Position numbers and translations under genes: made by a program. 8,319 nucleotides of DNA from assembly GCA_017414725.1 (NCBI GenBank), contig JAFQKZ010000107.1, positions 1-8,319 on the forward strand. The letters run 5' to 3'. The number at the start of each line of letters is the position of its first letter. The first letter of the stretch is position 1. Under the pieces are notes generated by a model. The model had not been told where the DNA came from. It was given only the letters and a program-made list of their open reading frames with translations, and searched no databases. This DNA comes from Clostridia bacterium. GTDB lineage: Bacteria > Bacillota > Clostridia > Oscillospirales > Acutalibacteraceae. Positions 1-6,297 of this stretch are shown in pieces.

Positions 1-1350
1 CGAATCTCCAAAATGTTTAATATACCAACTGTCGAGATCTGTAAAATACTCGCTGTAACTGTTGAGCCAGTTTATAGCCGGATAGTGTCTAGCGTACGCC
101 AAAGACTTATCTAATGCCCAAAAACACCGTACAAATCTCTTTGTATTTTGCGTAACAGGTTCAGAAAAGTCTGCCCCCTGCGGAGACACTGCACCGATTA
201 TACTCACAGAACCTTCGGGTCCACCTAAAGATATTATTCTTCCGGCACGTTCATAAAATTCAGATAATCTTGACGGTAAATATGCCGGGAAGCCTTCTTC
301 TGCAGGCATTTCTTCGAGTCGACCTGAGATTTCTCGCAGTGCTTCCGCCCATCTTGAAGTAGAGTCAGCCATGATAGCCACGTCATATCCCATGTCTCTA
401 TAATATTCTGCAATTGTGATACCGGTATAAATCGAAGCTTCACGTGCTGCTACAGGCATATTCGAAGTATTTGCTATCAGAACTGTTCGTTCAGTCATAG
501 GTCTTCCAGACTTCGGATCAATTAATTTTGAGAACTCTTCAACGACCTGACTCATTTCGTTACCGCGTTCTCCACAACCTACATATATTATTATATCTGC
601 GTCGCACCATTTTGCTAATTGATGCTGAGTCATAGTTTTTCCTGTGCCGAATCCCCCGGGAACCGCCGCAACTCCGCCCTTAGCTATCGGAAATAACGTG
701 TCTATTACGCGCTGACCGGTAATCAACGGCATAGTATTTTCCAGCCGTTTTTTTATAGGTCTTGGAGTTCTTATCGGCCACTCTTGACACAAACTTAAAT
801 TATAAATCTCACCGGAATCTAATTTTATTTTCGCAATAGTATCATGAATTTTGTATTTATCATCAGGCATAATTTCTATAATTTCACCTGAAATCCCCGG
901 CGGTATCATAATTTTATGTGAAATTATATTAGACTCATCACAAATCGCATAAATAACACCTTGAGATATAATATCTCCGGGTTTCACTAAAATTTTCGTG
1001 TCCCATAATTTTTCAGAATCAAGCGGTTCTACCGTACTTCCGCGAGAAATAAATACTCCGTTTCGTTTTTCAATTTCTTTAAGGGGCCTCTCGACACCGT
1101 CAAAAATATTATTTAACAGGCCCGGCCCCAGCAAAATTTTCATGGGTGTTCCGGTACCAATTATTTTATCGCCGGGTTTTAATCCTGTCGTTTCTTCGTA
1201 TACTTGTATAGTCGTAAATTCTTGATTTATTTTAATTACTTCGCCTACAAGTTTTTCTTCACCGACATAGACCATCTCGAGCATAGAAAAATTATTCGTA
1301 TCTTTGACAGTAACGACAGGCCCATTTATGCCGTAAATCACATCTTCCAT
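1..1350 (-). CDS. ntpA: V/A-type ATPase catalytic subunit A (partial, C-terminus beyond window)
   Basis: Catalytic A subunit of the V1 head, which binds and hydrolyses (or makes) ATP at the A/B interface in the cytoplasm. The frame stays open for 450 codons from the ATG at 1350 to the left edge. The family is about 580-600 residues, so roughly 130-150 C-terminal residues are missing. The beta-barrel N-terminus starts MEDVIYGINGPVVTV. The A-specific non-homologous insert lies at about residues 115-190. Walker A is GGFGTGKT at 232-239. The catalytic glutamate lies in GCGERGNEM (E261), and the Walker B region is around DVAIMADSTSRWAEALRE (323-340). The start has AGAGGT eight bases upstream and lies 34 bases after the subunit E stop. 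No internal stop or frameshift is seen. Family assignment is certain. The symbol follows Enterococcus ntp naming; atpA is also used. Confidence 0.98.
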   Translation of the reverse strand, partial: MEDVIYGINGPVVTVKDTNNFSMLEMVYVGEEKLVGEVIKINQEFTTIQVYEETTGLKPGDKIIGTGTPMKILLGPGLLNNIFDGVERPLKEIEKRNGVFISRGSTVEPLDSEKLWDTKILVKPGDIISQGVIYAICDESNIISHKIMIPPGISGEIIEIMPDDKYKIHDTIAKIKLDSGEIYNLSLCQEWPIRTPRPIKKRLENTMPLITGQRVIDTLFPIAKGGVAAVPGGFGTGKTMTQHQLAKWCDADIIIYVGCGERGNEMSQVVEEFSKLIDPKSGRPMTERTVLIANTSNMPVAAREASIYTGITIAEYYRDMGYDVAIMADSTSRWAEALREISGRLEEMPAEEGFPAYLPSRLSEFYERAGRIISLGGPEGSVSIIGAVSPQGADFSEPVTQNTKRFVRCFWALDKSLAYARHYPAINWLNSYSEYFTDLDSWYIKHFGDS

Positions 1351-1384
1351 AGTTTCTTACCTCTGTTATATATTTTTATATATT

Positions 1385-1978
1385 TTATTTTACTAACAAA
1401 ACCCCAAAATTTTCATCTGCCCAAGATCTTTGTGACTTTAATCTTGAGTCCAAACTGTCGTCTACTATAATTTTTTTTGATTTACTCTGCGCGATTATTC
1501 CACCGAGTTTTATTTTATCTGTAATTTTTAGCTCACAATTATTAAATATTTTTTTAATTAAATTCTCGTATTTTATATCTTGAGATTTGACTAATATTTC
1601 CAAATCAGGCGTATTTATAACCTGAGCAACTGATTTACAAGATCTCTCCAAAAAAATCTCGTATTTATCTGAGCACGAAAACTCTTGTAATTTTATCCGA
1701 GATTCTTTAAATACATCTTTCATAATTTCTTTACGTCTTTGCGATAATTTTTTACGTTCTTCAAGTTCTTTATGTGATATCTCAACAGCCACCTCATTCT
1801 CGAGATCTATAATCGCTTTTTTTATTATTAATTTTGTATCTTCAAGAATTTGATTTTCGATTTTTTTCTGAGATATTAATTCTTGTTCTCTGATTTCATC
1901 TAAGACTTTTGATTTTTGCTTTTTCGCATATTTATTTATCACGTTCAAAAAATTATTAGCTTTGTAACTTTTTCTCAA
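1385..1978 (-). CDS. ntpE: V/A-type ATPase subunit E (peripheral stalk)
   Basis: Subunit E pairs with the G/H-type subunit as a peripheral stalk that holds the A3B3 head against the membrane stator. The 197-residue product has a highly charged helical N-terminal half (about 12-100, rich in K, E, Q and I) suited to a coiled coil. A compact C-terminal domain ends in the family signature region 159-180 (GGIIAQSKSKKIIVDDSL...RL). The start is TTG: the sense strand reads GAGGTGAAATAATTG, placing AGGTG six bases before the TTG, and no ATG fits in frame. The gene lies 35 bases after the subunit F stop and 34 before subunit A. The length matches the family. Primary sequence is weakly conserved in E subunits, so the call rests on the C-terminal motif, the charge pattern and operon position. 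Confidence 0.93.
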   Translation of the reverse strand: MRKSYKANNFLNVINKYAKKQKSKVLDEIREQELISQKKIENQILEDTKLIIKKAIIDLENEVAVEISHKELEERKKLSQRRKEIMKDVFKESRIKLQEFSCSDKYEIFLERSCKSVAQVINTPDLEILVKSQDIKYENLIKKIFNNCELKITDKIKLGGIIAQSKSKKIIVDDSLDSRLKSQRSWADENFGVLLVK

Positions 1979-2013
1979 TTATTTCACCTCTTACTTATAT
2001 TTTTTATTATATT

Positions 2014-2325
2014 TTATATTTTGAGTCCAATAGCTTCGTTGATATATTTGGTAATGGACTTTTTTGTTTTTCCAACAGATTTACTGTCCGGGATTTCAAC
2101 TATTAACGGCTTGTGATATTTAGATTTCAACTCGTAAATTAAGCTCTCACAGATTCTAGCTACTCCCTCTGTGATTAATACTATTGCAACGTCCGGCATG
2201 TCCATAGATTTTTTAAGTTCAGTTTCTATTTGATTTTTGTCTTCGGTAACTAACTTACCTGATATCCCGGCCAACCTCATACCTACTATAGTGTCCGTAT
2301 CGTTAGTAATTAACTCAAATCTCAT
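2014..2325 (-). CDS. ntpG: V/A-type ATPase subunit F (central stalk)
   Basis: Small central-stalk subunit (called F in A/V-type nomenclature, NtpG in Enterococcus) that binds the D rotor shaft. From the chosen ATG it is 103 residues. Family features are DTIVGMRLAGISGK (11-24), the hydrophobic strand with ITE (45-53, VAIVLITEG at 46-54) and PLIVEIPD (73-80), giving a CheY-like alpha/beta fold with a flexible C-terminal helix. The frame also opens at a GTG nine bases upstream (2334). However, AGGTG in TTTTAGGTGATATTAATG sits six bases before the ATG at 2325 and overlaps that GTG, so the ATG is preferred. It lies 21 bases after the subunit K stop and is followed by subunit E. Confidence 0.95.
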   Translation of the reverse strand: MRFELITNDTDTIVGMRLAGISGKLVTEDKNQIETELKKSMDMPDVAIVLITEGVARICESLIYELKSKYHKPLIVEIPDSKSVGKTKKSITKYINEAIGLKI

Positions 2326-2346
2326 TAATATCACCTAAAATATTAA

Positions 2347-2826
2347 TTATAATTTTAATTTATCTAGTTGCCCGAAGATTAATATAGAAACTAACAGTCC
2401 GTAGAGTGCTATACCCTCGCCCAGCGCAACAAATATAAGTGCTTTACCAAACGCTTTCGGATCTTCTGAAGTTGCTGCAATTGCTGCCGGTGCCGCAGAT
2501 GCCACTGCAATACCGCCGCCGATTCCGGAAAGTCCCGTAACAAGTGCCGCAGCTATCAATCCTATAGCAAACGCCGTGCTTACATTACTATTTGCGGTAC
2601 TTTCTTCTTGTTCTTGAATATTTTGTGTTTGCGCAGTGCTGCTTTTCTGAGTGCTCGCACTAACAGTCACGCAAAGACTCATAGCTCCAATCATAGCTAA
2701 CCCAACAGAACAAATTTGAGCTAAAAGAGCTTTCTTTCTGCTTACGCCTCTTTTTACCAGTTTTACTGCAACCAAACAAGATAAAAATATAAATATTACC
2801 GGTATTAAAAATATTAGTTTTGTCAT
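2347..2826 (-). CDS. ntpK: V/A-type ATPase subunit K (proteolipid rotor ring)
   Basis: Membrane proteolipid that forms the ion-carrying rotor ring. The 159 residues fall into two parts. The N-terminal part has hydrophobic segments at about 3-22 and 33-56, followed by a polar linker rich in Ser, Thr, Gln and Glu (57-82). The second part is a classic c-hairpin: Gly/Ala-rich helix 84-118, the polar loop ATSEDPKAFGKA (118-129), then a helix with the ion-binding glutamate in ALGEGIALYG (E137). The N-terminal extension also occurs in single-hairpin K subunits of other anaerobes and may act as a targeting segment or an extra membrane hairpin. Gln ligands seen in the Na+-binding Enterococcus hirae ring are not apparent, so ion specificity is undecided. 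ATG start with GGAGG seven bases upstream. Confidence 0.96.
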   Translation of the reverse strand: MTKLIFLIPVIFIFLSCLVAVKLVKRGVSRKKALLAQICSVGLAMIGAMSLCVTVSASTQKSSTAQTQNIQEQEESTANSNVSTAFAIGLIAAALVTGLSGIGGGIAVASAAPAAIAATSEDPKAFGKALIFVALGEGIALYGLLVSILIFGQLDKLKL

Positions 2827-2863
2827 TGTACTTCCTCCAAAATTTAATTTTATATATTTTTTA

Positions 2864-4804
2864 CTAAGAAACTACAGGTTTATATTCTCGGCCCTGACCT
2901 TCGAAAAATCTACTGAACATCTCGTAAAACTCTAATCTTAGAACTTGTATCCCGGCTAAAAGGGCTTCTAGTGCAATTACAAATATGTTCCCGATTATCA
3001 GAGCTATTACATATCCCAGGCCTGTAAACATTTCGGAAATCGCGAAAACTACCATCATCATGCCGGCATGTACTAATACAAAAGAACCTACGCGCAAGAA
3101 CGACATTGTGTTTGTGACATAACTCAAAACTACTTCGAATAACTCAAAAAAGTTCTGTGACAAGAAATCTCCCCAACTCTCAGGTTTCCAGTCCGGTCTT
3201 CTTTCTACTAATTTTATCAAAATTTCTTTGAACATTATACACATCAGCGGAATTACTATTAACATTAATATATATATAATATTACTTATGTTTAATTTTA
3301 ATATTAATTTGTCTAGTAACATAATTATTACTGATATATAAAATATTAATCCTGATATTCCGTTCGGGCTAAAAATCGCTTCGCCGTAATCTTTCTTTTT
3401 TATCTGTGAAACTATGCCCAGTATCATAGAAATTATTAATAATAAAATTCCAATTCCAATAGCTATGTATATTATCAAATTCGAAGATTTCGGGCTCATT
3501 ACGTCTATTAATTTTTCGTCTAATCCGAAAATATTTTTATAGAATTTATCCAGTGCATGCTCAAAACCAAATACCGAACCAAATATTAATCCAAATATAC
3601 TCGAGCATATCCCACAAGGTATTAATATTTTTCCGAGTTTCATGTTCTTGAACTTGTACATCAACCAGCCAACTATAGAAACTACCAGCCCTTGACCTAA
3701 ATCCGCAAACATAATTCCAAATAATAACATATATGTTATAGCTACAAACGGCGTCGGATCTATTTCGTTATAACTAGGCATTCCGTATGTGCTCACGAAA
3801 AATTCGAAAAATTCAAATAATTTCTTGTTCTTTAATTTTACAGGCGGAGAATTTTTTATTAAATTCTTCCCGGATTCGTAATTATACTCGAGATCACCGA
3901 TATTATCTAAAATTTCACTAAATTTTTTATTGTCTTCTTTCGGAACCCAGCCCATTAGTATGAAACACTCGTTATATCTCATCGCATATAATTTTATCTC
4001 AAAATATGTATTTAATTCTTTTAATTTATTGTAAATCGTCATACATTTATCTTGCTGACTGTTCCAAAACTCCGAAATCTCACGCTCTATCAAATCTACT
4101 TTTTTGTACATTTCCATAGAATTTACACGTAGTTCTGTAGATCTGTTGTACGGGTTTTTATCACAAGGTTCAAGCTCTATCTCTTCAAAATACATGCTCG
4201 CAAAAACTCGATTTATCTCTTGCTCGTCTTCTATGTTCGTGAAATATAATCCCCATTGATATTCATGATCCAGATCATACTCGAAAAAAATTAAATCTAT
4301 ACCCTGTTCGCGGGATTTCTTAGTGATTTCGTCAAATCTGGAATAATATTCTCTGGGGATTTTTCCAAAATGCGCAGTTACATATTCACAAGACAATATG
4401 TCTTTTAAGCTCTTGTCAAGACCATAAAAATGCCGTAGCTTCTCAAGTTCTTTATTATTTTTTTCTAGTTGTGCATATAAATCTCGTTTCTTGTCTATTA
4501 GATTTTCAACCGTACTCGAAATATATTCTACATATTTATATATTTTACTTCTGGATATCTGGAAATTTTTAGTGCTAAAATTAACAGGCTTGGCATTGCA
4601 AGAATATATAGTATTTTTTAGTTTTATTAAAGAATTTGTATATGGATTTTCTTCTGTTATGCTCGAAAAATTTTCTGTGCTAGAATAAAAAGACGATATA
4701 TTATCAGGCTGAAATATTCCTGTTTCCCCGCATGTGTTCACTAATTCGTCAAGCTTTTTCATCGGTCCTATTATACTTACGCATTCCATTTCACATATCG
4801 CCAC
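2864..4804 (-). CDS. ntpI: V/A-type ATPase subunit I (membrane stator, a-subunit homologue)
   Basis: Stator subunit that forms the ion half-channels next to the K ring and anchors the peripheral stalks. The 646 residues comprise a cytoplasmic N-terminal arm (1 to about 330, helical and charged, with a coiled-coil-like stretch at 100-125) and a C-terminal membrane domain. The membrane domain starts at the conserved GMPSYNEIDPTPF (341-353), with hydrophobic segments near 353-382, 392-414, 442-466, 482-500, 507-526, 562-592 and 596-622. Channel arginines are visible in SFLRVGSFVLVHAG (R571) and IQVLRLEFYEMF (R623), matching the essential Arg pair of Vph1-type subunits. The start is GTG (4804), supported by GTAGGGA eight bases upstream; the next in-frame ATG (codon 6) lacks one. 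It begins 50 bases after subunit C and ends 37 before K. Confidence 0.97.
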   Translation of the reverse strand: MAICEMECVSIIGPMKKLDELVNTCGETGIFQPDNISSFYSSTENFSSITEENPYTNSLIKLKNTIYSCNAKPVNFSTKNFQISRSKIYKYVEYISSTVENLIDKKRDLYAQLEKNNKELEKLRHFYGLDKSLKDILSCEYVTAHFGKIPREYYSRFDEITKKSREQGIDLIFFEYDLDHEYQWGLYFTNIEDEQEINRVFASMYFEEIELEPCDKNPYNRSTELRVNSMEMYKKVDLIEREISEFWNSQQDKCMTIYNKLKELNTYFEIKLYAMRYNECFILMGWVPKEDNKKFSEILDNIGDLEYNYESGKNLIKNSPPVKLKNKKLFEFFEFFVSTYGMPSYNEIDPTPFVAITYMLLFGIMFADLGQGLVVSIVGWLMYKFKNMKLGKILIPCGICSSIFGLIFGSVFGFEHALDKFYKNIFGLDEKLIDVMSPKSSNLIIYIAIGIGILLLIISMILGIVSQIKKKDYGEAIFSPNGISGLIFYISVIIMLLDKLILKLNISNIIYILMLIVIPLMCIMFKEILIKLVERRPDWKPESWGDFLSQNFFELFEVVLSYVTNTMSFLRVGSFVLVHAGMMMVVFAISEMFTGLGYVIALIIGNIFVIALEALLAGIQVLRLEFYEMFSRFFEGQGREYKPVVS

Positions 4805-4854
4805 GCCAAAAATCCCTACCTTTCACGCTTTAATATAAATATACCAAAATTATA

Positions 4855-5874
4855 TTATTTTATCAACATCTTTTTAATTTCATCCGGAGATAATTTGTAT
4901 TTTACTCCTTCTATTATAGTAATTAAATTGAGTATTTCAATCTCCTTTAAAAATATATACGAAATCAAAACTATTGCTGAATGAGTCGAAAACCTAATAT
5001 TATGTTTACACCAATTAAATTTCATGTTAACCGGAACTTTGTCTACTATATCTAAATCCCTTGAAAACCACTTTTTCCCTATAGAAATACTCTTCATATC
5101 ATTCATCATTTGTTTGTTATCTTCAGAATTTATAAACATATTTAATTTTTCTCTAGTTAAATTGCCACCGTCTAATAAAATCTTAGACATATATTCGTAA
5201 CTTAAATTATAAAACTTTTTCATGCGTACTATTCTTACTAAATTACTTAAATCTATATATAAACTAAAAAATTTCTTGAGCTCAAGCTTTGCTTTTTTAC
5301 ACAAATACTTATCTATAGTCTTGAATATAATTTTGTGCGAATAATTATGAAGCTCTGTTTCTATTATAGTAATATCTATATTATTTTCAAATTCTTTTAA
5401 TATTTTGTAATAATCAGATTTTTTTATTATTTTCAGAAAATCACTGTAATTTTTTATTTTATTTAAATTTTTCAGGTCTATTTTCGTGTGCTCGTAAAAA
5501 AACTCCGGTAAATTAAATTTTATCTCTTTTCCCGCAGTCATGAAAATTAAACTATGCATAATCTGCTCTACTTCTACCCTGGAAATCAAATACTCGTAAA
5601 AGTGTTCACCCACAGAAATATCATAACGCGCTAAAACCCCAAAATCTACTATCAATCGGGATTTTAACGCTGATTCCAGCTCAGACCTGTGAACATGATG
5701 CTCGTTTATATTATCCAAAACTTCTCTATACGTAGTCTTTCTTTTTAAATAATTCACTATATCTGAAATAGTTCTGCACGTTAACAAATCATTGTAATTC
5801 TTTTCGCTGAGCTTTTTTCCATACATTGCACGAGCTTTTGACAATACAGCATTTGAAGCATACGACAATTTCAT
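4855..5874 (-). CDS. ntpC: V/A-type ATPase subunit C (d-like rotor coupling subunit)
   Basis: Funnel-shaped subunit (NtpC, homologous to eukaryotic subunit d) that sits on the K ring and couples it to the D/F central shaft. The 339-residue all-helical product starts MKLSYASNAVLSKARAMYGK followed by LSEKNYNDLL, the usual N-terminal helix arrangement in which short alpha-repeats begin with a Tyr/Ala/Arg-rich segment and an early-helix Leu-Leu pair. Later segments include DLSNLVRIVRMKKF and RDLDIVDK-type helices. It has no transmembrane segment. Length fits the family (about 320-350). The ATG at 5874 has AAGGGG nine bases upstream. The gene is very AT-rich (about 22% GC in a sampled 60-base line) and divergent, so the call rests on family pattern plus position between the stalk gene and subunit I. 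Confidence 0.93.
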   Translation of the reverse strand: MKLSYASNAVLSKARAMYGKKLSEKNYNDLLTCRTISDIVNYLKRKTTYREVLDNINEHHVHRSELESALKSRLIVDFGVLARYDISVGEHFYEYLISRVEVEQIMHSLIFMTAGKEIKFNLPEFFYEHTKIDLKNLNKIKNYSDFLKIIKKSDYYKILKEFENNIDITIIETELHNYSHKIIFKTIDKYLCKKAKLELKKFFSLYIDLSNLVRIVRMKKFYNLSYEYMSKILLDGGNLTREKLNMFINSEDNKQMMNDMKSISIGKKWFSRDLDIVDKVPVNMKFNWCKHNIRFSTHSAIVLISYIFLKEIEILNLITIIEGVKYKLSPDEIKKMLIK

Positions 5875-5892
5875 GTAAATTATCCCCTTAAA

Positions 5893-6204
5893 TTACTCTC
5901 CAATATTATCCGTCGCTCGCTTTATTATATCACTAATCCATATGTTTTTGTTAGTCGCGTATAAATCTTCAATCTCTTGTCGTTGTTTTGCGTACTCACC
6001 TTCAATAGCTGTTAATTTCACAAAAGACCGCACTTTTTCAATTCTCTGTTTTTCAGCTATCTCATCTTCAGCTTTCTGCATCTCTATGCGTTTTTTCTCT
6101 TCTTTAAATATACCCAGCTTTTGTTCTGAGTCAAGTTTCATCCTGTTTAACTTTTCAAACTCTTTCTTCATCTGGTTATCAAGCTCGAGTATTCTGTCTA
6201 GCAT
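5893..6204 (-). CDS. ntpF: V/A-type ATPase peripheral stalk subunit G/H (coiled-coil)
   Basis: First gene of the ATPase operon. It encodes a 103-residue, almost entirely charged helical protein (Lys, Glu, Arg and hydrophobics in heptad-like spacing from about 3 to 85) typical of the G/H-type stalk subunit that pairs with subunit E (called AhaH in archaea, NtpF in Enterococcus). The frame opens upstream at a TTG (6225). The ATG at 6204 is preferred because GAGGTGG lies four to five bases before it, and starting at the TTG would place that site inside the gene. The next gene, subunit C, begins 18 bases after its stop. Low sequence complexity makes the family call depend on composition, length and position. 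Confidence 0.85.
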   Translation of the reverse strand: MLDRILELDNQMKKEFEKLNRMKLDSEQKLGIFKEEKKRIEMQKAEDEIAEKQRIEKVRSFVKLTAIEGEYAKQRQEIEDLYATNKNIWISDIIKRATDNIGE

Positions 6205-6260
6205 AACGCCACCTCGTTTAAGCAAATAATTTTATCAATATCTACCGAAACACCATGCTT

Positions 6261-6289
6261 ATTATAACACAGAAGTAAAAATTTGAAAA
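6261..6289 (-). promoter_or_regulatory. Sigma70-type promoter of the V-ATPase operon
   Basis: On the minus strand, -35 TTTTCA (6289-6284) and a perfect -10 TATAAT (6266-6261) are separated by 17 bases. The -10 is preceded by TG one base upstream (extended -10). Transcription would start near 6254, about 50 bases before the first ATPase start codon. The promoter begins 8 bases after the stop of the upstream leader-cargo gene. No terminator hairpin is visible between the two, so read-through from the upstream gene may also feed the operon. Confidence 0.75.
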
Positions 6290-6297
6290 TCGGGACG

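Noticed and set aside
998..1225. Plus-strand frame inside the subunit A gene
   Set aside because: It is antisense to a strongly conserved coding region and encodes nothing recognisable.
1..4804. C-ending codons seem concentrated before codons starting with G
   Set aside because: A hand count in subunit A gave about 10 of 25 before G against about 13 of 58 elsewhere; a modest bias that needs a genome-wide test, not a local feature.
5942..6229. Plus-strand frame rich in Ser and Phe opposite the G/H stalk gene
   Set aside because: Ser/Phe-rich composition is the mirror of Lys/Glu-rich coiled-coil codons; a shadow frame.
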